A stretch of 64,000 bases of DNA from an uncultured Acidobacteriota bacterium (GTDB lineage: Bacteria > Acidobacteriota > Terriglobia > Bryobacterales > Bryobacteraceae): NCBI GenBank assembly GCA_902825945.1, contig CADECY010000017.1, positions 36,086-100,085 on the forward strand. The letters run 5' to 3'. Under the pieces are notes generated by a model. That model was not told the DNA's origin. It saw only the letters and a program-made list of their open reading frames with translations, and searched no databases. The position numbers and the translations under genes were made by a program. The first letter of the stretch is position 1. The number at the start of each line of letters is the position of its first letter. Positions 34,375 to 43,315 of this stretch are shown here, one piece after another.

Positions 34375-35588
34375 AACAGAATTCCGGCGATGCACGCCGA
34401 CATGAAGTTGGCGAGTGTACCCGCGATCACGGCGCGCAGGCCGAGTCGCGCGAGGTCAGACTTGCGGGTGGGCGCCAGCGCGCCGATACCGCCGATCTGA
34501 ATCGCGATCGAACTGAGGTTGGCGAATCCGCACAGGGCGTAGGTCGCGATGGTGAACGATTTCGGATCGAGCTGCGCCTTCATCGGTCCCAACTGCAGGA
34601 ACGCCACGAATTCGTTGAGCACCAGACGCGTGCCGAGCAGATTGCCGATGGTCTGGGCGTCTTTCCAGGTCACTCCCAGCAGCCACGCGATCGGCGCGAA
34701 GACCCATCCGAACAGCGTCTGCATCGATTCCGGAAACCAGCCCATCTGTCCGTGTACCCAGCCCATCACGCCATTGACGAGCGCGATTAGCGCGAGAAAC
34801 GCGATCAGCATGGCGCCGATATTGAGCGCCAGGTGCAAGCCCTCGCCCGCGCCACGAGCCGCCGCATCGATGATGTTGACACCCGGCTTTTCGACTTCCA
34901 CTTTCACCGATCCCGCCGTTTCCGGAGTTCCGGTCTCGGGCATCAGCATCTTGGCTAGCATGATTGTGGCGGGCGCCGTCATGATCACCGCCGTGAGCAG
35001 GTGCTGGATCTCGACATGGGCGATTTTCACGTAGGCCGCCATCACGGCACCCGAAACGTGCGCCATGCCGCTTGTCATGATGGTGAACAGTTCCGACTGC
35101 GTGAGGTTCGCCAGGAACGGCTTGATCGTCAGCGGAGCTTCGGTCTGCCCCATGAAGATGCTCGCCGCGACGTTGGTCGATTCGGCGCCGGAGACGCCCA
35201 TCACGCGCTGCATTGCGACGGCCATTGCCTTCACCACGATCTGCATGACGCCGAAGTAGTAGAGAATCGAAAACAGAGACGCGATGAAGATGACGATCGG
35301 TAAGACCTGAAAGGCGAACACCACGCCGAACGGCCCGCCCTTTTCACCGAGGGGTCCAAAGAGGAACTTGCTGCCGACCTCGGCGTAGTCGAGCAGCGCG
35401 TTCACCACACCGCTCGCCGCCTGGAAAACCCTGCCGAAGTCCGTCTTCAGGACGAGAAACGCGAAGCCGAACTGCAGGCCCAAGCCCCACAGCAACAGCC
35501 GGGGCTCGATACGCTTGCGATCGGTGGAGAAGAGGTACGCGCCCGCCAGGATCGCAATCAATCCCAGCAGGCCCGTGAATCGCTCCAT
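34371..35588 (-). CDS. nupC: NupC-type concentrative nucleoside transporter
   Basis: This 405-residue inner-membrane protein has about eight to ten hydrophobic helices. The nucleoside-binding motif GQTEAPLTIKPFL and the helix-6 region SGMAHVSGAVMAAYV are present, as are NEFVAFLQL and the C-terminal CGFANLSSIAIQIGGIG. These are hallmark CNT family motifs. It imports nucleosides with H+ or Na+. It begins nine bases after pdp and overlaps punA by GTGA. Interruption of cytosolic nucleoside phosphorylase genes by their transporter is typical of salvage operons. Confidence 0.95.
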   Translation of the reverse strand: MERFTGLLGLIAILAGAYLFSTDRKRIEPRLLLWGLGLQFGFAFLVLKTDFGRVFQAASGVVNALLDYAEVGSKFLFGPLGEKGGPFGVVFAFQVLPIVIFIASLFSILYYFGVMQIVVKAMAVAMQRVMGVSGAESTNVAASIFMGQTEAPLTIKPFLANLTQSELFTIMTSGMAHVSGAVMAAYVKIAHVEIQHLLTAVIMTAPATIMLAKMLMPETGTPETAGSVKVEVEKPGVNIIDAAARGAGEGLHLALNIGAMLIAFLALIALVNGVMGWVHGQMGWFPESMQTLFGWVFAPIAWLLGVTWKDAQTIGNLLGTRLVLNEFVAFLQLGPMKAQLDPKSFTIATYALCGFANLSSIAIQIGGIGALAPTRKSDLARLGLRAVIAGTLANFMSACIAGILL

Positions 35589-35597
35589 GGCCGAAGC

Positions 35598-36902
35598 CTA
35601 GCCGACGACTTCGAGAATCAGGTCGCGGTCCTCGGGTGGCGCGGCCGACACGCGGAAGGCCTCTTCCACGGTTTCAGCGGCTTCTTCCAGCCGGTCTTCC
35701 TTGGTGTAGTAGAGCCTGCAGAGAACCGCGCCAGCATCCACCTTCTGGCCGACCTTCACTTCGAGGATCACGCCTACCGCCGGATCGACCGTGTCGTCCT
35801 TGGTTTCGCGCCCAGCGCCGATCATCGCCGAAGCGAGACCGACGTATTCGGCTTCGATCGCACTCACGTAGCCATTGCGCGGCGAAAGGATCTCGCGGAC
35901 GCCGGTGGCGTTCGGCAGCAGGTCGAACCGGTCGAGCACATTGGCATCGCCGCCCTGCGCCTTGATCACTTCCTTGAACTTGCGATAGCCCGATCCGTCG
36001 AGCAGTTTGCGCTGGGCCATTTCACGCGCGTCGTCGAGCGTCATGGTGACCCGGCCGAGGAAGATCATGCGCGCGGCGAGCTCGAGCGAAAGCCGAGTCA
36101 GGTCGGTGGGGCCGGCATTTTGCAGGGTTTGCGAGACTTCCATCACCTCGAGCGCGTTACCGATGGCGAAGCCGAGCGGCTGATTCATGTCGGTGATGAG
36201 CGCCTGTACACGCTTGTCGTGACGGCGGCCGATCGCCACCATCAACTGGGCGAGCTTGCGCGCATCCACCTGCTTCTTCATGAAGGCGCCCGAGCCTACC
36301 TTTACGTCGAGCACCAGGGCGTCGATTCCCTCGGCGACCTTCTTCGACATGATCGAACTCGCGATCAGCGGGATGGACTCGATGGTTCCAGTGACATCGC
36401 GCATCGCATAAAGCTTGCCGTCGGCGGGCGCAACTTCCGCGCTCTGTCCCATGAAGGCGAGGTTGTACATGCGGAGCTGCTCGCGGAACTCATCCACGGT
36501 CAGGTTGGTCCGGAAGCCGGGAATCGCCTCGAGCTTGTCGAGGGTTCCGCCCGTGTGTCCGAGGGCGCGGCCCGAAATCATCGGGACCATCACGCCAGCG
36601 GCGGCCGCCAACGGCGCAGCGATGAGACTGGTCTTGTCGCCGACGCCGCCAGTGGAGTGCTTGTCCACCTTCACGCCGGAAATGCTTGACAGATCAATTG
36701 TCGAGCCGGATGCGACCATGGCGCGGGTCATCGCTGTGACTTCCTGGTCACCCATGTCGCTGAAAAAAACGGCCATGAGGAAGGCCGCCATCTGATAGTC
36801 AGGGATTTGGCCCTGCGTATAGTTCTGGATAAGGAAAGAAATTTCGTCCGCGGACAGCTCTTCGCCGTCTCGCTTCCGCCGGATCAGATCGACAGTACGC
36901 AT
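35598..36902 (-). CDS. pdp: Pyrimidine-nucleoside / thymidine phosphorylase
   Basis: The 434-residue enzyme starts at ATG 36900-36902 (GAAGG four bases upstream). The family signature is KVDKHSTGGVGDKTS (residues 78-92), followed by SGRALGHTGGTLDKLE, KVGSGAFM and the C-terminal barrel-sandwich hybrid domain (VGVILEVKVGQKVDAGAVLCRLYY). It cleaves uridine or thymidine with phosphate to base and pentose 1-phosphate. Residues that separate Pdp from DeoA cannot be resolved confidently. It is the first gene of the salvage operon and has a palindrome and AT-rich region upstream. Confidence 0.95.
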   Translation of the reverse strand: MRTVDLIRRKRDGEELSADEISFLIQNYTQGQIPDYQMAAFLMAVFFSDMGDQEVTAMTRAMVASGSTIDLSSISGVKVDKHSTGGVGDKTSLIAAPLAAAAGVMVPMISGRALGHTGGTLDKLEAIPGFRTNLTVDEFREQLRMYNLAFMGQSAEVAPADGKLYAMRDVTGTIESIPLIASSIMSKKVAEGIDALVLDVKVGSGAFMKKQVDARKLAQLMVAIGRRHDKRVQALITDMNQPLGFAIGNALEVMEVSQTLQNAGPTDLTRLSLELAARMIFLGRVTMTLDDAREMAQRKLLDGSGYRKFKEVIKAQGGDANVLDRFDLLPNATGVREILSPRNGYVSAIEAEYVGLASAMIGAGRETKDDTVDPAVGVILEVKVGQKVDAGAVLCRLYYTKEDRLEEAAETVEEAFRVSAAPPEDRDLILEVVG

Positions 36903-36923
36903 GGAACCTTCAAGCGTATCATG

Positions 36924-36936
36924 TCAATCTAATTGA
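36924..36936. promoter_or_regulatory. Operator-like palindrome upstream of the nucleoside operon
   Basis: TCAAT-CTA-ATTGA is a perfect 5-3-5 inverted repeat about 22 bases upstream of the pdp start, in the only AT-rich part of the intergenic region. TTGACA occurs on the minus strand within and beside it, but no matching -10 is clear. It fits an operator for a nucleoside-responsive repressor, by inference. Confidence 0.4.
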
Positions 36937-36940
36937 AAGC

Positions 36941-36965
36941 AAAAGCCCTCGCGGCGCGCGAGAGG
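36941..36965 (-). terminator. Intrinsic terminator of the FG-GAP protein gene
   Basis: On the minus strand CTCGCG-CGC-CGCGAG, extended by a U-G and a C-G pair, is followed by a C and then TTTT. It starts two bases after the stop codon. It separates the giant gene from the nucleoside operon downstream. Confidence 0.75.
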
Positions 36966-36966
36966 T

Positions 36967-39900
36967 TCACGGCACTAAAGTGAAGGTGGTTACACCCGTT
37001 CCGCCGGTCTGATTGGACCAGATTCCCCAGCCCGTTTCCGAGCCCGCCGTGCAGTTCAATCCGGTCGTGCAAGCACGCACGATGCCACTATGAACCGTGT
37101 TCTGGTTGTTCGCCACCGCGAGCGGAACCTGGACTTCGATGCCCGTCGTAACGCCCGTGGCGACCGGAGTATTCTGGCCCGAAATCGCAATGTAGTATTG
37201 GTAAAGCTGCGCTCCCGGCAAGGGAGTCCATCCCAACTTGACGTTGCCCTGCTTGACGCTTCCCTGGTGTTGCGGCTGCACCAGCGTCGGGCTCTGCGGA
37301 TTGGTGCCCCGAGTGGTGAAGCCCTGCGGAGGACCCTGACTCGCGTTCAGCGAATCGGGGTTGGCGATCACCAGGGCGTCATAGCGCCTCCCCGCGGCGA
37401 ACTGCGCTCCCCAGAAGTTCTGGTTGGTGATCACATCGAGAGCGGGCTGGTTCCGCGCGAAGTCCTGCACGTACAACCGGTAGAAAGTGTTGCTGCCATT
37501 GTCGGCCGGTATCCGGGTCCACGAAAACACGAGTGTGGGGCCATCCACGACGGACCCGCCCACGGGCGACCCCATCGTGGGAACCGCCGGATTTCCAAAT
37601 GATGTCACGATGCCATAGCCGCCCGACGGATTGCTGCATCCGTCGCCGTTGCAGGCTTGGACCACGACCTGCAGGTTTCCGTTCGGCACCTGGAAGCTCG
37701 CGCTGGTGGTGGAGACCTGAGACGAAGCCACCGTCAATGCGCCGCCGCCCGGACCTGCGCCCGTCTGCACCACCTGCACGACGTACAGATCCGCGCCCGC
37801 AACCGGAGTCCAATTACAGGTCAGCAGATTCTGGCTGATCTGATTCTGCACATTGCACACCGTGATGGTGGGTGGAGTGGAGGGTACTGGATTTAGCCGT
37901 ACGGAGAAGTAGGAGAGTCCAGCTGTGCTGCACCCTGCGCCGCATGCCTTCACTTCAAGCGTGTAGTCGCCACTGCGCATCGAGAAAACCGTGCTCACCG
38001 CTGGTGCGAGAGTGGTGATGAACAGGTCGGTATTGCCGGTGGTGTTGTTGCGTAGGGTCACTTCGTAACGTGTCGCGCCGGCCACGCCGCTCCATTGCAG
38101 CGTGTGCGTCGACGTATCGAGAACGGCGCCGGTGAGTGGGAACGTGACCGTAGGGGCCGAAGGCGCCGGCGTTTGGACGGTGAAGTTCCGGGCTCCATAG
38201 TTGCCGTTGCACGCTGTCAGCGAAGCGTCGGAGCACGATTGCACCGAGAAAGCGAACGTCCCGTCAGGCAGACTCAGCACGGTGCTCGTCGAAGCCGATC
38301 CCGCCAGTTGGCCCGTGAAGACCGTTTGCCCGGTATTCTGCTTGACCAGGATTCGATAGCCGGTTGCCGAATTATCCTGCGTCCATTGGAAGGTAATATT
38401 GGCGACGTTGATCGTCTGACCCTCGACCGGGCTGGTGACCTGCAGGCCCGCAGCGGTCTGATTGGCGAGGGCGAACTGGACCGGCGGAACCGATCCGAGG
38501 GTGGCGGTTACGCTGTAGGAGCCGGCGGCGTTGTTGGCCGTGAACAACGGAGCCTCCGCGTAGCCCTGCGAGTCGGTTGCGACCTGCACCGAAGTGCCGC
38601 CGCCGGCGAAGGTGCCGGAAGCTCCCGTGCCGGGCGAACTGAAAGTGATGTTCCCGGCAACGGCCGGGCGCCCGGTCCCATCGAGCGCGCGCACCTTGAA
38701 CCGGATCGTAAAAGCGCTTCCGGTTTGCGCGATCTGGGGCGTTCCAGTCACGGTGGTCAACTGCGACGCGCTTCCGGCCAGCACATTGTTGAGCGTGAAC
38801 GACGCGGTGGCGTTCACACCCGGAGTGGCGGCGATCACGTTGTAGATGCCGGCCACGGTGTTGGCGCGGAAGGCGGGTGCCGAGGCGACACCCGATGCGT
38901 TGGTGGCCACGCGGACGACCGTCAGCCCGGACGGCTGGAACGTTCCGCTCGCGCCGCTCGACGGCGCGAAGAACGAGACGAGCGCCCCCGCGACTGGCGC
39001 ACCGGCATGGTTGGTCACCAGAACCTGCAGCGGCGCCAGGAACGTGTCGGTCAACACCGCGAACTGTCCGTTTCCGGCCTGCATGGTCAGGTTGCCGTTG
39101 TTGATCGCGACGTTGACCGGTCCGCTGTTGGAGGGATTCGCGGTGTTGTCGCCGGCGTAGGACGCCGTGAAGATATGGGTTCCAGGAGGCAGCGTGGTGA
39201 GCGTGAGTGTCGCGTTGCCGCCAGCAATCGGAGAGGTTCCTACCTGAGTCCCGTTGTCGAAGAAGCGAACCACGCCGCCGAAGGTGCCGAAGAGCACGCT
39301 GCCGGGTGCGGCCGTTACCGAGGCAGTCAGGGTGATCGTTTGCCCGAACACCGCGGTTGAGACGGGATTCGACACCAACGATGTCGAAGTGAGTGCCTTT
39401 CCGCCCAGAAAGACGCGAACCGAACCGGTGCTGACGGCATGCGCGAAATCGGGGTAGCCGTCCTTGTTGAAGTCACCAGTGGCGAGGGTCTGCCCGCTCG
39501 TGGCAGGGAAGGACCCGGGGGCCTGCGAGAAGCCGCCCGCGCCGTTTCCGAGCATCACCGTGACGCCATTGTTGTTGGAGTGCGAGACCAGTGCGTCTGG
39601 CTTGCCGTCGCCGTTGACATCCCCGAACGCCACCACGTGGGGCGCCGTCGCGGTGGCGAAGGGACTTCCCGGCGCAGCGGCGAATCCGCCCACCCCGTTG
39701 CCGAGGTGGACTCGCAGCGCGCCCGATCCGGAAGTGACCGTCAGGATATCCGTCCGTCCGTCCGCGTTGACATCCCCAGTTGCCATCCACGACGGTTGGA
39801 AATCGATCGTGTACGGACCGCCGGCCGCGACCGTGAATCCGCCACGCCCGTTACCGAGATAGACGTTGAGCAAGCTCGCTTCGAGGGCCACCGCGAGATC

Positions 39901-41841
39901 ACCGTCACCGTCGCCATTGAAGTCGGCGGCTACCAGGAATCGTGGCGACGCCAAGGAGGAAATCGGGGCGGTGGGCGTGAAGCTGCCCGATCCGTTGTTG
40001 AGCAAGATGCTGACGGAACCTCCGTTGCGGTTGACGGTGGCCAAGTCCGGGAGCCCATCGCGGTTGAAGTCCGCCGCCGCGATCGCCGATGGTGTCGTGC
40101 CGGCGGGAATCGCCTGTCCGGGAATTGGGAGGAACGAGCCGGTGCCGGTTCCGAGCAGGATCGAGACATCATCGCTGAGGGCATTCGCGGTGGCGATGTC
40201 CAGCCGGCCGTCTCCATTGAAATCCGCAGCGACCATCGTCTCCGGACGCTGCCCAGTCGCAAATGGACTACCGGCGGCGCCGGTGAATCCTCCGGTGCCG
40301 TTTCCGAGAAACACGGCGACCGAGTTCAAAGTAGTGCTCGTGACAGCGAAATCGAGATTGCCATCGCGATTGAAGTCGCCCGTTGCCACCGCGCGCGCGC
40401 CGTCACCCACCGAAATCGGACTCGAGGGCGCCGTGGTGAGGGCTACGGATTGATTCGTGATGTTCATCGTCGCGCGAAGCGTGCCTGAATAGGTCGCCGC
40501 TGCCGACGCCGTCATCAGTCCCCGATACTGCCCGGCGGCCAAGCCGAGGGGGCTTGCGGCGATGCACAGTCCGCCGCATCCCACCGAGTAGTTCAGCCAG
40601 GAACTGTCGGACGTGATCGTCGCGGCCACTCCGGCGGTGCCACCGAGAAGCGTTCCGAGGTTCTGCGCCGCGGTTTGTCCGGCCGTAAAGTAGAAGTCGA
40701 GCTCGCGTGGCTGGAATCGGAAGAACGGCATGTTGTTGACGAGAAGCGTGAGTTGGCTGACGGACGGGCTTACCGCGATCACATCGGCCCGGCCGTCGCC
40801 GTTGAAGTCGGCCACGGCGATCGCGCTCGGGCCACCCGCCGTGCTGAATGGGCTTCCGGCAACCGCGGCGAATCCGCCCCCGCCGGTATTTCGCAGGATG
40901 TTGACGGCAGCGGTCGATGACGAAGCGGCGAGAAGGTCGAGCGCCGAATCTCCGTCGAGGTCGCGCAGTGCCAGCGAGGAGGGCGAATTGGCCACCGCGA
41001 TCGGGCTTCCGCTGGCCTGGGCGAATCCGCCGGTTCCGTCGCCGAGAAACACCTGGACGTTGTTGGCTCCCTGGTTGGCCACCACCAGGTCCTCGCGGCC
41101 ATCGCGATTGACGTCGCCGGAAACGATGGCGGCAGGATTGGTGCTCGCCGCGAATCCGCTGCCGGGTGCTGTAACGAAGCTGCCGAGGCCGTTGCCGAGC
41201 AGAACCGTTACGGTGCCTGCCGTGAAGTTGGCGGCTGCCATGTCAAGGCGGCCATCGCGGTTGAAATCGGCGGTGGCGACGGCGATGACTCCAGCTCCCG
41301 CGGAGAACGGGCTGTTGCTCGCCGCCGCGAATCCGCCGGAGCCGTTACCGAGCAACACCACGATGTTGCCAGCGGTCTGATTGGCAATCGCGATGTCGGG
41401 AATGTTGTTGCCGTCGAAGTCGCCTGTTACCGGCGCACCGCCGGCCGGGTACGGGCTGCCGGTCGCCTGGGTGAAGGTTCCGTTGCCCGCTCCCATATAG
41501 ATGCGCACCTGCGCGTCAGTCGAGTTGTAGACCACGAGATCGAGCGTGCCATCGAGGTTGAAATCGGCCGCCGCCAGCCGAGAGGACCCATTGCCCGAGG
41601 CGAACGGACTTCCGCTCGCATTGACGAACCCACCGGCACCGTTGCCGAGCATAATGGAAACGCTATTGCCGAAGCGGTTCGGCGTCGCCACGTCGAGACT
41701 GCCGTCGCCGTTGAAGTCGCCGATCGCGGCGCCATCTGCTCCCGAACCTATCGCAAAGGGGCTTCCGGCGGCGGGGACGAACAACTGTCCGAATGCGGCG
41801 GAAGACAACGCAAAGAGCGCAAACAGCGATCGGCTGAACAT
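36967..41841 (-). CDS. Giant secreted protein: two seven-repeat FG-GAP/VCBS blocks plus Ig-like domains
   Basis: The start is ATG 41839-41841: AGGGGGTG lies upstream and a signal peptide (FALFALSSAAFGQ) follows directly; a longer frame adds 22 non-signal residues. The product is 1624 residues. Residues about 20-375 hold seven FG-GAP repeats with DFNGDG-type Ca-binding loops and LGNG.GGF ends. About 380-460 is a BACON-like domain (GTAGVAATITSDSSWLNYSVG). About 465-820 holds seven more repeats. Then come a bacterial Ig-like group 3 domain (TSLVSNPVSTAVFGQTITL), two invasin-like domains, and Fn3-like repeats to the end. Two seven-bladed beta-propellers are expected. Likely an adhesin or polymer-binding surface protein; no catalytic motif or sorting signal is seen. 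Confidence 0.88.
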   Translation of the reverse strand: MFSRSLFALFALSSAAFGQLFVPAAGSPFAIGSGADGAAIGDFNGDGSLDVATPNRFGNSVSIMLGNGAGGFVNASGSPFASGNGSSRLAAADFNLDGTLDLVVYNSTDAQVRIYMGAGNGTFTQATGSPYPAGGAPVTGDFDGNNIPDIAIANQTAGNIVVLLGNGSGGFAAASNSPFSAGAGVIAVATADFNRDGRLDMAAANFTAGTVTVLLGNGLGSFVTAPGSGFAASTNPAAIVSGDVNRDGREDLVVANQGANNVQVFLGDGTGGFAQASGSPIAVANSPSSLALRDLDGDSALDLLAASSSTAAVNILRNTGGGGFAAVAGSPFSTAGGPSAIAVADFNGDGRADVIAVSPSVSQLTLLVNNMPFFRFQPRELDFYFTAGQTAAQNLGTLLGGTAGVAATITSDSSWLNYSVGCGGLCIAASPLGLAAGQYRGLMTASAAATYSGTLRATMNITNQSVALTTAPSSPISVGDGARAVATGDFNRDGNLDFAVTSTTLNSVAVFLGNGTGGFTGAAGSPFATGQRPETMVAADFNGDGRLDIATANALSDDVSILLGTGTGSFLPIPGQAIPAGTTPSAIAAADFNRDGLPDLATVNRNGGSVSILLNNGSGSFTPTAPISSLASPRFLVAADFNGDGDGDLAVALEASLLNVYLGNGRGGFTVAAGGPYTIDFQPSWMATGDVNADGRTDILTVTSGSGALRVHLGNGVGGFAAAPGSPFATATAPHVVAFGDVNGDGKPDALVSHSNNNGVTVMLGNGAGGFSQAPGSFPATSGQTLATGDFNKDGYPDFAHAVSTGSVRVFLGGKALTSTSLVSNPVSTAVFGQTITLTASVTAAPGSVLFGTFGGVVRFFDNGTQVGTSPIAGGNATLTLTTLPPGTHIFTASYAGDNTANPSNSGPVNVAINNGNLTMQAGNGQFAVLTDTFLAPLQVLVTNHAGAPVAGALVSFFAPSSGASGTFQPSGLTVVRVATNASGVASAPAFRANTVAGIYNVIAATPGVNATASFTLNNVLAGSASQLTTVTGTPQIAQTGSAFTIRFKVRALDGTGRPAVAGNITFSSPGTGASGTFAGGGTSVQVATDSQGYAEAPLFTANNAAGSYSVTATLGSVPPVQFALANQTAAGLQVTSPVEGQTINVANITFQWTQDNSATGYRILVKQNTGQTVFTGQLAGSASTSTVLSLPDGTFAFSVQSCSDASLTACNGNYGARNFTVQTPAPSAPTVTFPLTGAVLDTSTHTLQWSGVAGATRYEVTLRNNTTGNTDLFITTLAPAVSTVFSMRSGDYTLEVKACGAGCSTAGLSYFSVRLNPVPSTPPTITVCNVQNQISQNLLTCNWTPVAGADLYVVQVVQTGAGPGGGALTVASSQVSTTSASFQVPNGNLQVVVQACNGDGCSNPSGGYGIVTSFGNPAVPTMGSPVGGSVVDGPTLVFSWTRIPADNGSNTFYRLYVQDFARNQPALDVITNQNFWGAQFAAGRRYDALVIANPDSLNASQGPPQGFTTRGTNPQSPTLVQPQHQGSVKQGNVKLGWTPLPGAQLYQYYIAISGQNTPVATGVTTGIEVQVPLAVANNQNTVHSGIVRACTTGLNCTAGSETGWGIWSNQTGGTGVTTFTLVP

Positions 41842-41947
41842 GGGTAAACACCCCCTAGTTTTCAACGCCAAGCATAGCAGATCCGACACGAGCGGGCTAC
41901 TACCCATGGGACGCTGAATTCATTGACCACAACCACTCCCACAATGC

Positions 41948-41975
41948 TTGACGGATCCACCCTTACCAGTACAAG
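41948..41975 (+). promoter_or_regulatory. Candidate promoter for the second beta-helix gene
   Basis: TTGACG (41948-41953), a 16-bp spacer and TACAAG (41970-41975) lie about 75 bases before the ATG at 42050. The -10 match is moderate. Confidence 0.35.
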
Positions 41976-42049
41976 GCCCGGTTTCCGGTCTATGCCGATT
42001 AGACCTGCCCGGCCATGTAGCCCACAGGATACTGCCCCACCCTTTTGTC

Positions 42050-43309
42050 ATGGCAACGCGGCTGCTGCTCGCATTGATCTGTGCGACATTTGTGTTCGCG
42101 CAAAAAGTCGAACTGCGCTCGTTCGGAGTCGTGGCCGATGGCGACACCGATGACACCGCGGCGCTGGAACGGCTCTTTCGTGAGGCGCCCGATTTCAGCC
42201 AGATCGATCTCCCCGCGGGTACCAAGCTGAAGATCACTGGCACCGTGCGGATTCGGGGCAAGAGCGGACTCCGCATCACCGGACTCAGTGGCGTCGGCAA
42301 TGCGTCCGCACCGGGTACCGCGGTTCCGCAGATCGTTTGGGCAGGCCCGGAAGGTGGAACGATGCTCGAAATCGACAAGTCCGACGGGCTCATGATCGAA
42401 GGCGTCGCGTTTTTCCCGCGAAACGGCTGCGCCTCGGGCGTCAAACCGGTTGCCGGAATCGCGATCGACATCGACCAATCGAGCACGAATCCCGGCGGGA
42501 TCACCACCGACATCATACTCCGCCGCCTGAGTATCTCAGTGTGCGCCGAGGACCGCATCTCGTTCACGGGAATTCGCTTCTCGCACGCTTCGCTCGACAA
42601 TGTCGAACACATCCGTCTCGAGGATTCCACGATCTATTGTTCGGGCCGTGGACCGGCGGGCTCCGGCCTGCTCATGGGCCGCAGTGCCAACGCCAAGAAC
42701 TACAAGTTCGCCCGCAACTCGTTCTCCAATTGTGAGTACGGCATTCATTCGTTGAACGGCAGCTTCGAGGCCACCGGCAATCTGTTCAACATGAATCGCG
42801 TGGACATCCATGCCGAAGGCTACGTCGATACACTTTACATCCAGGGCAACGTCACCGAGAACAGCCAGCAGTTTTTCACGGGTGATGGCATCTGGCCAGT
42901 TGAATTGTCGAACAACAAGATCGCCACCGTGCGGACACCGCCGGACGGTGCGATGATCGAGGTCAAGCACGCCTATCTGGTGGCGAAGGGCAACAAGTTC
43001 GACCAGAGCGAACTCCATCGAGCCTTCCTCGGGAGCGGCGGCGCCGGATTGCTGTCGCTCGGCAACGAGTATCCCAACCGGACTTACGAGTCCACTGGCT
43101 GGAGCACGTTCGAAGCAGGCGTGGTGACGCTCCAGGACAAGCTGATCGATCCGGCCACCAACGCCGCGAGGCCGACAGGCATCATGATGTCGGGCGCGGT
43201 GGCACCGCCGATTCCGGTGAAGGGAGTCGGGATCCTGTACTACGACACCGCGGGCAAGAAGTGGAAGGTATCGGAGGACGGCAAGGAATTCGTGGATCTG
43301 GTCCGGTAG
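42050..43309 (+). CDS. Secreted right-handed beta-helix protein 2 (pectate-lyase-like)
   Basis: The 419-residue protein starts at ATG 42050, directly before the signal peptide ATRLLLALICATFVFAQ; an upstream TTG extension of 34 codons has no signal character. The mature N-terminus VELRSFGVVADGDTDDTAALERLF is the PF12708-type opening also found in the beta-helix protein at 30481. Parallel beta-helix turns follow (LTVEGVAFFP-like, IRLEDSTIYCSG, FARNSFSNCEYGI, LYIQGNVTENS). The last 45 residues (GVGILYYDTAGKKWKVSEDGKEF) resemble tail-fibre-like trailing domains. No catalytic residues are identified. It converges on the Hsp70 gene with seven bases between stops. Confidence 0.82.
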   Translation: MATRLLLALICATFVFAQKVELRSFGVVADGDTDDTAALERLFREAPDFSQIDLPAGTKLKITGTVRIRGKSGLRITGLSGVGNASAPGTAVPQIVWAGPEGGTMLEIDKSDGLMIEGVAFFPRNGCASGVKPVAGIAIDIDQSSTNPGGITTDIILRRLSISVCAEDRISFTGIRFSHASLDNVEHIRLEDSTIYCSGRGPAGSGLLMGRSANAKNYKFARNSFSNCEYGIHSLNGSFEATGNLFNMNRVDIHAEGYVDTLYIQGNVTENSQQFFTGDGIWPVELSNNKIATVRTPPDGAMIEVKHAYLVAKGNKFDQSELHRAFLGSGGAGLLSLGNEYPNRTYESTGWSTFEAGVVTLQDKLIDPATNAARPTGIMMSGAVAPPIPVKGVGILYYDTAGKKWKVSEDGKEFVDLVR

Positions 43310-43315
43310 GCGCGA

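Noticed and set aside
38095..39360. Plus-strand frames opposite the FG-GAP gene
   Set aside because: Repeated Arg-rich translation follows the repeat structure of the other strand, so it is a shadow.
36967..41841. Internal DNA repeats as a possible CRISPR or minisatellite
   Set aside because: The repetition is at protein level (FG-GAP units of about 50 residues) with diverged DNA, not short identical repeats with spacers.
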